The translations under genes and the position numbers were made by a program. A stretch of 9,300 nt of DNA from contig CAJMOL010000042.1 in the NCBI GenBank assembly GCA_905215095.1, positions 1 to 9,300 of the forward strand, in the 5' to 3' direction. The DNA is from an uncultured bacterium (lineage in GTDB: Bacteria > Actinomycetota > Coriobacteriia > Coriobacteriales > Coriobacteriaceae). Positions 1-6,411 of this stretch are shown piece by piece. Every line of letters starts with the position of its first letter. Position 1 is the first letter of the stretch. The notes below the pieces were generated by a model, which was not told where the DNA came from, did no database searches, and saw nothing but the letters and a program-made list of their open reading frames with translations.

Positions 1-1073
1 GCGCCATCGCGCCGCTGTATAAATTCTGGGACATCTACCAGAAATTGCAGGAGTCGCTGGAAACAAAGACGCTGGACGAGTTCGCCGCCGATGTCATCGA
101 GCTGACGGGCTACCGCGCCATGCTGGAGGCCGACGCCGCCAAGGGCCATGAGGACGCCGCCGACCGCCTGCAGAACCTCGGTCAGCTGGTCAACAACGTC
201 AAGAGCTACTGTGACCAGCACGGGGAGGAGGCCTCCCTGGAGGGCTACTTGGAGGACATCGCCCTCATCAGCGACATCGACAGCTACAACGAGAGCGCCG
301 ATCAGGTGGTGCTCATGACCATCCACTCCGCCAAGGGCCTGGAGTTCCCGGCGGTGTTCGTGGCCGGCATGGAGGAGGGTATCTTCCCGCACGTGCACGA
401 CTTTGGCGGCAGCGATGACCCGGGTAAGCTTGAGGAGGAGCGTCGCCTGGCCTACGTCGCCATCACGCGCGCCCGCAAGCGCCTGTTCCTGACCTATGCG
501 GCCACGCGTCGCACCTACGGCTCGACCTCTGCCAACCCGCGCTCGCGCTTCCTCAACGAGATTCCGTTTGAGGACATCGAGTTTAGCGGTATCGGTTCTG
601 CCGGTTTTGAGGGCACGGGCTGGGAGAAGCGCGGCGACCGTCACGGCACCTTTGGCTCGGGCATGGGTTCGGATATGTATGGCGGCAAGGTGTTTGGCTC
701 GCATACGCGCTCGACCGGCGGTTCCGGTTCGCGCGGTGGATCGAGCTTTGACGATTTCTTTGGTGGCAGCACTTATGGCACCGAGCGCCATCGTGGGGTT
801 TCGCCCGACGCCGGCCGTGTTGCCTCGACCTTTGGTTCGGGCGCGCCGCGAGCCAAAAAGCCGTCGTCCAAGGTGTCTCCGACGGTGGAGCGCAAGGTCG
901 ATCGCGCCAGCGCATCGCAGGACTTTGCCGCGGGCGATACCGTGAGTCATAAGACCTTTGGCACGGGCACCGTGATCTCGGTCGCCGGAGACATGATCGA
1001 GGTCCAGTTCGAAAAGACCGGCCAGACCAAAAAGCTGATGAAGGGCTTTGCGCCGATCGTCAAGCTGTCGTGA
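1..1073 (+). CDS. pcrA: ATP-dependent DNA helicase UvrD/PcrA, 3' part (5' end outside window)
   Basis: This is the C-terminal part of a superfamily 1A 3'-5' DNA helicase acting in nucleotide excision repair, replication restart and removal of stalled RNA polymerase. The frame is open from base 3 and ends at TGA 1071-1073, giving about 356 visible residues. It starts in the 2B/2A region. It then shows motif V (TIHSAKGLEFPAVFVAGMEE, around 319-380) and motif VI (LAYVAITRARKRLF, around 448-488), whose arginines contact ATP. A Gly/Ser-rich low-complexity linker of about 110 residues follows (roughly 580-905). The last 50 residues (from about 922, FAAGDTVSHKTFGTGTV) match the Tudor-like C-terminal domain that in PcrA/UvrD contacts RNA polymerase. 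That domain, and the SAKGLEF form of motif V, favour PcrA/UvrD over Rep or AddA. The N-terminal Walker A region lies upstream of the window. An alternative TTG start inside the window (45) is not credible because the fold continues upstream. Confidence 0.95.
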   Translation, partial: AIAPLYKFWDIYQKLQESLETKTLDEFAADVIELTGYRAMLEADAAKGHEDAADRLQNLGQLVNNVKSYCDQHGEEASLEGYLEDIALISDIDSYNESADQVVLMTIHSAKGLEFPAVFVAGMEEGIFPHVHDFGGSDDPGKLEEERRLAYVAITRARKRLFLTYAATRRTYGSTSANPRSRFLNEIPFEDIEFSGIGSAGFEGTGWEKRGDRHGTFGSGMGSDMYGGKVFGSHTRSTGGSGSRGGSSFDDFFGGSTYGTERHRGVSPDAGRVASTFGSGAPRAKKPSSKVSPTVERKVDRASASQDFAAGDTVSHKTFGTGTVISVAGDMIEVQFEKTGQTKKLMKGFAPIVKLS

Positions 1074-1136
1074 TCCTGGCGGACCTGGGCGGGCGTATAG
1101 GGCAACATCGCCTGCTCGGGCAGTCCTGCGCAAGAC

Positions 1137-1162
1137 GGAGAGCACATTAAGTGCTCTCCTTT
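1137..1162 (+). terminator. Rho-independent terminator after pcrA
   Basis: A perfect 9-bp stem (GGAGAGCAC 1137-1145 with GTGCTCTCC 1151-1159) carries a 5-nt loop ATTAA. A short TTT follows. It lies 64 bases after the pcrA stop. The stem is strong but the U-tract is short, so termination may be incomplete. Confidence 0.7.
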
Positions 1163-1226
1163 GCGTGCGGAACTCGCGACCGACGTTGTCCTTGGCGCCT
1201 GTCCGGGGCCTTGGGTAACGTTGCTT

Positions 1227-1255
1227 GCGAACGTCGCTTCGCTCGTTCGCTTTTT
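1227..1255 (+). terminator. Second terminator-like hairpin with T5 tail after pcrA
   Basis: A 7-bp stem (GCGAACG 1227-1233 with CGTTCGC 1244-1250) with a 10-nt loop is followed directly by TTTTT (1251-1255). It probably backs up the 1137-1162 terminator on the + strand, ahead of the convergent manA gene. Confidence 0.55.
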
Positions 1256-1295
1256 GGTCTGGGGAACCGGGTAGGCTGATAGAAAGATATGAGTA

Positions 1296-1327
1296 GGGGC
1301 TCTCCCGTTGATGGACGGGGGAGCCCC
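1296..1327 (-). terminator. Long hairpin between convergent pcrA and manA, probable manA terminator
   Basis: A 13-bp stem with one T-G wobble (1296-1308 with 1315-1327) carries a 6-nt loop TGATGG and starts 28 bases past the manA stop. The - strand tail reads TACTCATATCTTTCT, which is only moderately U-rich. The + strand tail reads TTGTTACGTTTT. It could serve both directions. The strand given follows the nearest gene end. Confidence 0.6.
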
Positions 1328-1355
1328 TTGTTACGTTTTGGGTTGTTTCTGCGGC

Positions 1356-2288
1356 TTACAGATGGCTGATGATCAGCTCCATGGTGCCCTCGAGTTCAAT
1401 CTTGTTCACGGTGGACGGCGCCAGTAGGTGACTGCCCTTGTGGACGGAGTCGCCGCAGACGGTGCCTTTGCCGTCGATGACCGAGAGGCACATGAAGGGC
1501 CAGCGCTGGTCGAGGGTCTTGCTGCCGTTGACGCGCACGCGATCGACGGTGTAGCAGGGGTTGGACTCGAGCTCGGTCACGCCGTCCACCTCGGGCGCGG
1601 TCACCGTGCCGTCGGTCGGAGCCTGAGCATCAAAGTCGATGCAGTCGAGGCTCTGCTCAATGTGCAGCGGGCGCAGGTTGCCGTCAGTGCCGGGACGGTC
1701 GTAGTCGTACAGACGATACGTCACGTCGCTCGACTGCTGCGTCTCCAAAATGAGCGTGCCGGTCTTGATGGCGTGCACGGTACCGGAATCAATCTGGAAA
1801 AAGTCGCCCTTGTGAATCGGCAACACGTTGAGCATGTCGTCCCAACGTCCTTCCTCGATCATTTGTGCGGCCTCGGCGCGGTCCTTGGCACGCTGGCCGA
1901 CGATGATCGTGGCGTCGGGCTCGCAGTCCAGCACATACCAACACTCGGTTTTGCCCAGGCTACCGTTCTCGTGCTCGGCAGCGTACTCGTCGTTGGGATG
2001 AATCTGGATCGAAAGGTCGTCCTTGGCGTCCAGAATCTTAATGAGCAGCGGGAACTCCTTGCCCTCGCAGTTGCCAAAGAGCTCGCGATGCTCGGCCCAC
2101 AGCCACGACAGCGTGTGGCCGGCATACGGGCCCTCCGCAATCTGGCAGTCGCCGTTGGGGTGGGCCGAGATGGCCCAGCACTCACCGATGGGGCCATCGG
2201 GAATGTCGTAGCCAAATACGGTTTCGAGCTGGCGACCGCCCCAGATCTTCTCGTGGAAGATCGGCGTCAGTTTAATCAAATCGGACAT
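1356..2288 (-). CDS. manA: Class I mannose-6-phosphate isomerase
   Basis: This cytosolic Zn-dependent enzyme interconverts mannose-6-phosphate and fructose-6-phosphate. The protein has 310 residues, the usual size of the short Firmicutes-type class I enzymes (about 315), and lacks the helical insert of the E. coli type. The metal-ligand pattern of the cupin fold is complete: Q95 and H97 in IQIHPNDEY, E115 in GKTECW and H172 in GTVHAI. The active-site strand ETQQSSDVTYRLYDYDR follows. Two in-frame ATGs are close together (2294 and 2288). The GAGG motif at 2299-2296 sits 1 nt before the first but 7 nt before the second, so the second (MSDLIKL) is preferred. The gene lies 73 bases downstream of the GntR regulator gene on the same strand, probably co-transcribed with it. 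Its placement beside a beta-glycoside PTS module resembles gmuF of Bacillus and suggests that a mannose-containing substrate is used. Confidence 0.95.
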   Translation of the reverse strand: MSDLIKLTPIFHEKIWGGRQLETVFGYDIPDGPIGECWAISAHPNGDCQIAEGPYAGHTLSWLWAEHRELFGNCEGKEFPLLIKILDAKDDLSIQIHPNDEYAAEHENGSLGKTECWYVLDCEPDATIIVGQRAKDRAEAAQMIEEGRWDDMLNVLPIHKGDFFQIDSGTVHAIKTGTLILETQQSSDVTYRLYDYDRPGTDGNLRPLHIEQSLDCIDFDAQAPTDGTVTAPEVDGVTELESNPCYTVDRVRVNGSKTLDQRWPFMCLSVIDGKGTVCGDSVHKGSHLLAPSTVNKIELEGTMELIISHL

Positions 2289-2294
2289 ATTCAT

Positions 2295-2300
2295 ACCTCA
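2295..2300 (-). promoter_or_regulatory. Ribosome binding site deciding the manA start
   Basis: On the - strand the sequence reads TGAGGT followed by ATGAATATG. The GAGG core is too close to the first ATG and correctly spaced (7 nt) for the ATG at 2288. Confidence 0.6.
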
Positions 2301-2309
2301 TTGTGTTGC

Positions 2310-2347
2310 GCGGGCGCTGCGTAAAACTGTTCAAAACGAGCGCCCGC
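2310..2347 (-). repeat. Perfect 9-bp inverted repeat between the GntR gene and manA
   Basis: GCGGGCGCT (2310-2318) and AGCGCCCGC (2339-2347) are perfect reverse complements around a 20-nt A/T-richer loop. They fill most of the short gap between the regulator stop and the manA RBS. There is no T-run on either side, so this is not a standard intrinsic terminator. It may be an RNA structure that stabilises or separates the two parts of a gntR-manA transcript. Confidence 0.5.
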
Positions 2348-2361
2348 ATGACTGCAAAAAC

Positions 2362-3081
2362 CTATGCCAACGTTACGTTGTGCAACTCAAAGCGGTCGCC
2401 AACGTTGCGCGAGACCGAATACTCAAAGGCGGCGCCGCTGTCCAAAAAGCCAATCTGGGTGAGCTCGAGCAGGGGAGAGCCAGGCTTGGTGTCCAGGCGC
2501 TCGGCTTCTTCCTCGGTTGCTGCCACGGCGCGAATGGTACGGTGGAAGCTCGAAATTTTCAGCCCGCATTGCTCGCGGATGAAATGGTAGACCGATCCGT
2601 ACAGGTCCTTCTTTTTCAGCCCCGGAATCAGCTCGAGGGGCATGTAGGTGTACTCGATAACGATGGGCTTCCCATCGGCCTGACGCACGCGCACGACGTG
2701 ATAGGCAAAGTCATCCTCGGCAATTCCCAGCTGGGCTGCGATGTCCGCTGGTGGATTAACAATCGAGAAATCGTAGACCACCGAGGTCACCTTTTCCCCG
2801 CGGTGCTCATACGAAAAGCCCTGGGCACGGTCGTTTTTGCCCTGGAAAAACGCCTGGCCGGGAAGTCCCGCCGTGTCCTTAACGTAGGTGCCCGATCCGC
2901 GCCGGCTGGTAATAAGACCTTCCTCGGTGATTTGCTCGATAGCTCGTTTGACGGTGATTTTGGAAACGCTATAGAGCTCACAGAACTCAACGACGGTGGG
3001 AAGCTTGTCGCCCGGTTTAAGAGCGCCATCCTCGATACTTCGACGAATATCTGCAGCTATCGCCTCGTATTTGGGAATCAT
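2362..3081 (-). CDS. GntR-family (HutC/UTRA) transcriptional regulator, probable local repressor
   Basis: This 239-residue protein has an N-terminal winged helix-turn-helix (residues about 4-68: KYEAIAADIRRSIEDGALKP, then SVSKITVKRAIEQITEEG and the wing RRGSGTYV). A C-terminal UTRA effector-binding domain follows (about 90-235, with HVVRVRQADGKPIVIEYTYM and the final EYSVSRNVGDRFEL). HutC-type proteins are usually repressors released by a sugar phosphate or similar ligand. The start at 3081 follows AGGAGGT with 4-5 nt spacing and places the DNA-binding domain at the N-terminus as in the family. The frame stays open upstream to 3351, but that extension is unlike the family and contains no RBS-supported start. 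The gene is divergent from the GH1-PTS operon across an AT-rich region, the classic arrangement for a repressor acting on both promoters. Size and context match GmuR of Bacillus; that orthology is inferred. Confidence 0.93.
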   Translation of the reverse strand: MIPKYEAIAADIRRSIEDGALKPGDKLPTVVEFCELYSVSKITVKRAIEQITEEGLITSRRGSGTYVKDTAGLPGQAFFQGKNDRAQGFSYEHRGEKVTSVVYDFSIVNPPADIAAQLGIAEDDFAYHVVRVRQADGKPIVIEYTYMPLELIPGLKKKDLYGSVYHFIREQCGLKISSFHRTIRAVAATEEEAERLDTKPGSPLLELTQIGFLDSGAAFEYSVSRNVGDRFELHNVTLA

Positions 3082-3103
3082 GGAACCTCCTTTCCGACAT
3101 ATA

Positions 3104-3132
3104 TGAATACAAAAAGTAAGTATAACCCTCAA
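3104..3132 (-). promoter_or_regulatory. Candidate promoter for the gntR-manA transcript
   Basis: On the - strand TTGAGG (3132-3127), a 17-bp spacer and TATTCA (3109-3104) form a weak sigma70-like pair with a short leader. A better -10 match, TATACT (3124-3119), overlaps the spacer but lacks a good -35. Either would place initiation in this AT-rich stretch. Confidence 0.35.
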
Positions 3133-3199
3133 CAGGGCATCCATATTACTTTTATCTAAGAAGTTCGAGAAAGAAAAAAGAAAAAGACGCTTTACTTTT
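3111..3199. promoter_or_regulatory. Three copies of TTACTTTT, candidate operator sites
   Basis: TTACTTTT occurs at 3146-3153 and 3192-3199 on the + strand and, inverted, at 3112-3119. The outer copies overlap the candidate - strand promoter and the -35 of the + strand promoter. This fits sites for the divergent regulator, but the motif does not match the usual HutC consensus GTNTANAC. The AT-rich context could also produce it by chance. Confidence 0.3.
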
Positions 3200-3218
3200 A
3201 AAATTAGAGCGCTATAGT
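3191..3218 (+). promoter_or_regulatory. Promoter of the GH1-PTS operon
   Basis: TTTACT (3191-3196), a 16-bp spacer and TATAGT (3213-3218, five of six matches to TATAAT) form a good sigma70-type promoter. A purine/A-rich tract at about 3166-3187 lies directly upstream and could act as an UP element. Transcription would start near 3225, leaving a leader of about 160 nt that contains the large inverted repeat. Confidence 0.55.
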
Positions 3219-3257
3219 TTAAGCAACGAACGGAATCCTTCCGCACAACAGGATCGA

Positions 3258-3355
3258 CCGTTTGGGGACGGTTTTGTTTTGGCGGGTTGGATATCGGTAT
3301 GGCCGGTGCGCGCCCGCGCCGGATAACCTGCCAAAGCAAACCCGTCTCCAACCGG
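3258..3355 (+). repeat. 98-nt nested inverted repeat (REP/MITE-like) in the operon leader
   Basis: The outer arms 3258-3288 and 3325-3355 are each 31 nt and match as reverse complements at 26 positions. Of the five mismatches, three would be G-U pairs in RNA. The 36-nt centre holds a second hairpin, CCGGTGCG (3303-3310) with CGCGCCGG (3315-3322) and loop CGCC. No T-run follows the right arm, so it is not a simple terminator. A 22-nt core of the arms recurs at 7207-7228, which marks it as a member of a dispersed repeat family. Its role in expression is unknown. Confidence 0.75.
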
Positions 3356-3385
3356 AAGCTCTAGAACACGAAAGCGAGGACTTTG

Positions 3386-4786
3386 ATGGCACAGTATCAG
3401 CTGCCCAACGACTTCTTCTTTGGCGCTGCTATGTCCGGCCCGCAGACTGAGGGTCAGTGGAACCAGGGCGGCAAGCTCGAGAACCTGTGGGACACCTGGT
3501 CCATGCAGGATCTGGGCTCGTTCTATAACCGCGTGGGTTCCTATGCCGGTAACGACTTTATGGCCAAGTACAAGGACGACCTTCGCATCATGAAGGACCT
3601 GGGCCTGGATACCTATCGCACCTCCATCCAGTGGAGCCGTCTGCTCGATGCCGACGGCAACCTCAACGAGGAAGGTGCCGCGTGGTATCACGAGTTGTTC
3701 CGCGCCTCTCGCGAAGCCGGCTTGGAGCCGTTTGTCAACTTGTACCACTTTGACATGCCCACCTACCTCTTTAACCGTGGCGGCTGGGAGAGCCGTGAGG
3801 TTGTCGAGGCTTACGCACATTACGCCGACGTCGCCTTCCACGAGTTTGGCCAGGAGATTAAGTACTGGTTCACCTTTAACGAGCCCATCGTCGAGCCCGA
3901 GCAGCGCTACCAGGAGGGCGTGTGGTTCCCGCAGCTCCACGACTTCAACCGCGCCCGCACCGTGCAGTATCACATCTCGCTGGCGCACGCGCTGGCCGTG
4001 GCCAACTATCGTCGCGCCTATGACGAGGGCGCTATTCGCGCCGATGCCAAGATCGGCATGATCAACTGCTTTACCCCGGTCTACACCAAGGAGAACCCCA
4101 GCGAGGTGGACCTCGAGGCCGTGCGCATGACCAGCGGCATCAACAACCGCTGGTGGCTCGACCTCATCACCAAGGGCGAGCTTCCCGCCGACGTGCTCGA
4201 CAGCCTGGCCGAGGGCGGCGTTAAGCTCCCGTTCCGCGCCGGCGACCAAGAGATCCTCAAGCAGGGTGTTGTCGACTGGCTAGGCTGCAACTACTACCAC
4301 CCCACGCGTGTTCAGGCGCCGGCGAGCAAGGTCGACCAGTACGGCCTGCCGCACTTTGCCGACGAGTACGTATGGCCCGACGCCGTTATGAACGAGAGCC
4401 GCGGCTGGGAGATCTACCCGCAGGGCCTCTACGACTTTGGCATGGACTGCGCCAAGAACTATCCCGATCTTGAGTGGTTCGTCTCCGAGAACGGCATCGG
4501 CATCATGGACGAATACAAGAACCGTGACGCCGAAGGAACTATCCAGGATGACTACCGCGTCGACTTTGTACGTCAGCACCTGGAGTGGGTGGCCAAGGCC
4601 ATCGACGAGGGCGCCAAGTGCCGCGGATACCATTATTGGGCCGTCATCGATAACTGGTCTTGGGCCAATGCCTTTAAGAATCGCTATGGCTTTGTCGAGG
4701 TCGATCTGATGGATGGCTATAAGCGCCGTCTTAAGAAGTCGGCGGCCTGGCTCAAACAGGTCGCCACGACCCACGTGGTTGATTAG
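3386..4786 (+). CDS. GH1 6-phospho-beta-glycosidase (phospho-beta-glucosidase or -mannosidase)
   Basis: This cytosolic retaining glycosidase of family 1 cleaves 6-phosphorylated beta-disaccharides delivered by the PTS into a sugar 6-phosphate and a free sugar. It has 466 residues, normal for the family. The acid/base glutamate is E166 in YWFTFNEP and the nucleophile is E368 in FVSENG. The N-terminal signature is FFGAAMSGPQTEGQW, and HFDMP replaces the common HWDLP. S425 in DNWSW stands where non-phospho beta-glucosidases have Glu, which is typical of phospho-glycosidases, and Y434 is also present. The lysine expected two residues before that tyrosine is N432, with K431 beside it. The ATG at 3386 follows GAGGA with 5-nt spacing; a TTG one codon earlier is less likely. 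It is the first gene of the PTS operon. Whether the glycone is glucose or mannose cannot be read from the sequence; the neighbours favour a manno-substrate (compare GmuD). Confidence 0.95.
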   Translation: MAQYQLPNDFFFGAAMSGPQTEGQWNQGGKLENLWDTWSMQDLGSFYNRVGSYAGNDFMAKYKDDLRIMKDLGLDTYRTSIQWSRLLDADGNLNEEGAAWYHELFRASREAGLEPFVNLYHFDMPTYLFNRGGWESREVVEAYAHYADVAFHEFGQEIKYWFTFNEPIVEPEQRYQEGVWFPQLHDFNRARTVQYHISLAHALAVANYRRAYDEGAIRADAKIGMINCFTPVYTKENPSEVDLEAVRMTSGINNRWWLDLITKGELPADVLDSLAEGGVKLPFRAGDQEILKQGVVDWLGCNYYHPTRVQAPASKVDQYGLPHFADEYVWPDAVMNESRGWEIYPQGLYDFGMDCAKNYPDLEWFVSENGIGIMDEYKNRDAEGTIQDDYRVDFVRQHLEWVAKAIDEGAKCRGYHYWAVIDNWSWANAFKNRYGFVEVDLMDGYKRRLKKSAAWLKQVATTHVVD

Positions 4787-4808
4787 CGACCGGACGAACG
4801 TCCAGACC

Positions 4809-4824
4809 GCGCGCCGCCGCGCGC
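4809..4824 (+). other. GC hairpin in the GH1-EIIC gap
   Basis: A perfect 6-bp stem (GCGCGC, loop CGCC) lies 23 bases after the GH1 stop. There is no T-tract. It may protect the 3' end of a processed GH1 message or tune read-through within the operon. The rest of the gap 4787-4906 shows only the EIIC RBS (AGGAG 4897-4901). Confidence 0.4.
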
Positions 4825-4906
4825 AACACATGGCACATCTGGTGGCAGAGGGCGACAGACCACCGTGCGCATAGGAAAAGGCCGGATTTGAAAGTTAGGA
4901 GCAATC

Positions 4907-6250
4907 ATGGCCAGTGACAACGGAAAGAGCTTCCTCGACAAGTTTGCCGAGGTCTCTGCGAAGGTGGGAAACCAGGTTCACCTGCGTTCCCTGCGTGACG
5001 CCTTCGCGACCATCACGCCGCTCTATATCCTTGCGGGTATCGCGGTTCTTATTAACAACGTCGTGTTCCCTCTGTTCCCGCTCGATGCGGCGGGCCTCGC
5101 CAACCTCCAGACCTGGGGCTCGGCAATCACCCTGGGCACCCTTAACGTGTCCGCCATTATCCTGGCCGGTCTGATTGGCTACAGCCTCGCCAAGAACGAG
5201 CGTTTCGATAACCCGCTTGCCTGCGTGGTTGTCGCTATCTCTGCCTTCGTCATCATGATGCCGCAGCAGATCACCGCCACGCTTGCCGCCACGAGCCCAC
5301 TGCTCACCGACAAGATCACCTCCGCCGAGGTCACGGGCGCCCTTTCGACTGCCAACACCGGCACCAACGGTCTGTTCTCGGCTATTATCATCGCCCTGCT
5401 TTCCGTCTCGCTCTTCATCAAGATTTCTGGCGTCGAGAAGCTCAAGGTTAAGCTGGGCGAGGGCGTGCCTCCCGCGGTCTCCAACTCCTTCAACGTCATG
5501 ATTCCGATGCTGCTTAACCTCGCGGTCTTCGCTCTTGCCGCAGCCCTGCTCGCCGTGTGCGCCGGCACCGATCTGTGCACCATCATCTCCACGTGCATCT
5601 CCAACCCGCTCAAGAGCATCATGAACGCTGGTCCGTGGGCTGTTATCCTCATCTACACCCTTGCTAACCTGCTGTTCTGCGTCGGTATTCACCAGTCCAC
5701 CATCTCTGGCGCTACCGTCGAGCCGATCCTGACCATGCTCATCGTCGACAACATGGCTACCTTTGCCGCCGGTGGCACCATCCAGCCCGATCACTACATG
5801 AACATGCAGATCGTTAACAGCTTCGCCCTCATCGGCGGCTCGGGCTGCACCCTCATGCTCCTGCTCGACACGCTCCTGTTCTCCAAAAACAAGGCTTCCG
5901 AGACCGTTTCCAAGATGGCTATCCTGCCTGGTCTGTTCAACATCAACGAGCCGGTTATCTACGGTTACCCCATCGTGTACAACCTGCCGCTCATGATCCC
6001 GTTTGTCCTCCTTCCCGACCTGTTCATCGGCATCACCTATGGCCTTACCTGCGCAGGCATCATCAGCCCCTGCATCGCCCAGGTGCCCTGGACCATGCCT
6101 CCCGTCATCAATGCCCTGCTCGCTACGGGCTTTGACTGGCGCGCTGGCGTGTGGCAGGCTATCGAGATTGTCATTGGCATGGCCGTCTACCTGCCCTTTA
6201 TGAAGATTTCCGAGAAGGCAATCGCCAAGCAGGAGGCTCTCGCCGAGTAG
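4907..6250 (+). CDS. PTS lactose/cellobiose-family transporter subunit EIIC
   Basis: This integral membrane permease of the Lac/Chb PTS family binds the disaccharide and carries it across the membrane while EIIB phosphorylates it. The 447-residue protein is hydrophobic over most of its length, with about ten membrane segments after a polar N-terminus (KFAEVSAKVGNQVHLRSLRD). The two catalytic-site regions are visible: H262 in CVGIHQSTISG, where the family usually has GIHG, and E348 in NINEPVIYGYPIVYN. These match the substrate-binding His and Glu known from the ChbC structure. The ATG at 4907 follows AGGAG with 5-nt spacing. EIIB and EIIA are encoded downstream as separate proteins. Family membership is certain. 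The sugar is not determined by sequence; cellobiose, mannobiose or a mixed glucomanno-disaccharide are the candidates, and gene content points to manno-substrates. Confidence 0.95.
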   Translation: MASDNGKSFLDKFAEVSAKVGNQVHLRSLRDAFATITPLYILAGIAVLINNVVFPLFPLDAAGLANLQTWGSAITLGTLNVSAIILAGLIGYSLAKNERFDNPLACVVVAISAFVIMMPQQITATLAATSPLLTDKITSAEVTGALSTANTGTNGLFSAIIIALLSVSLFIKISGVEKLKVKLGEGVPPAVSNSFNVMIPMLLNLAVFALAAALLAVCAGTDLCTIISTCISNPLKSIMNAGPWAVILIYTLANLLFCVGIHQSTISGATVEPILTMLIVDNMATFAAGGTIQPDHYMNMQIVNSFALIGGSGCTLMLLLDTLLFSKNKASETVSKMAILPGLFNINEPVIYGYPIVYNLPLMIPFVLLPDLFIGITYGLTCAGIISPCIAQVPWTMPPVINALLATGFDWRAGVWQAIEIVIGMAVYLPFMKISEKAIAKQEALAE

Positions 6251-6279
6251 AACGCCTAACGTTCGTCCCTTTCACCTTT

Positions 6280-6310
6280 GCGGGCGCCGGTACGCGGCGC
6301 CGGTGCCCGC
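6280..6310 (+). other. GC-rich hairpin between EIIC and EIIB genes
   Basis: A 12-bp stem with two G-U pairs (6280-6291 with 6299-6310; outer part GCGGGC/GCCCGC) lies 29 bases after the EIIC stop. No T-run follows (AGCTCTCTCC), so it is more likely an mRNA-stability or partial-attenuation structure than a full terminator. A smaller hairpin, CTGCGC-GCC-GCGCAG (6381-6395), sits just before the EIIB RBS. Confidence 0.45.
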
Positions 6311-6411
6311 AGCTCTCTCCCTTGTGTAAAGATGCAGGGGGGTGGGCACAATAGCCGCAAGGAATAAAACCAGTTGTCGTCTGCGCGCCGCGCAGTTATA
6401 AGGAGGAAACC

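Noticed and set aside
1428..2324. 298-codon open frame on the + strand, antisense to manA
   Set aside because: It is a shadow of the GC-rich manA codons; the translation shows no recognisable domain, while the opposite strand has every motif of the isomerase.
3082..3351. N-terminal 90-residue extension of the GntR regulator
   Set aside because: It would place a basic, unstructured stretch before the winged helix, runs through the repeat and promoter region, and the ATG at 3081 has a strong RBS.
3258..3355. Reading the leader repeat as an intrinsic terminator or LicT/BglG antiterminator site
   Set aside because: No T-run follows the stem, no BglG-type antiterminator gene is present, and the relation to the 7207 copy points to a dispersed repeat instead.
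3212..4249. 345-codon open frame on the - strand across the GH1 gene
   Set aside because: It is antisense to a clear GH1 enzyme, has a low-complexity Val/Leu/Ala/Gly composition, and starts inside the GH1 coding region.
4895..5794. 299-codon open frame on the - strand across EIIC
   Set aside because: The composition (Gly/Asp/Arg/His-rich) is the usual mirror of membrane-protein codons and no family is recognisable.
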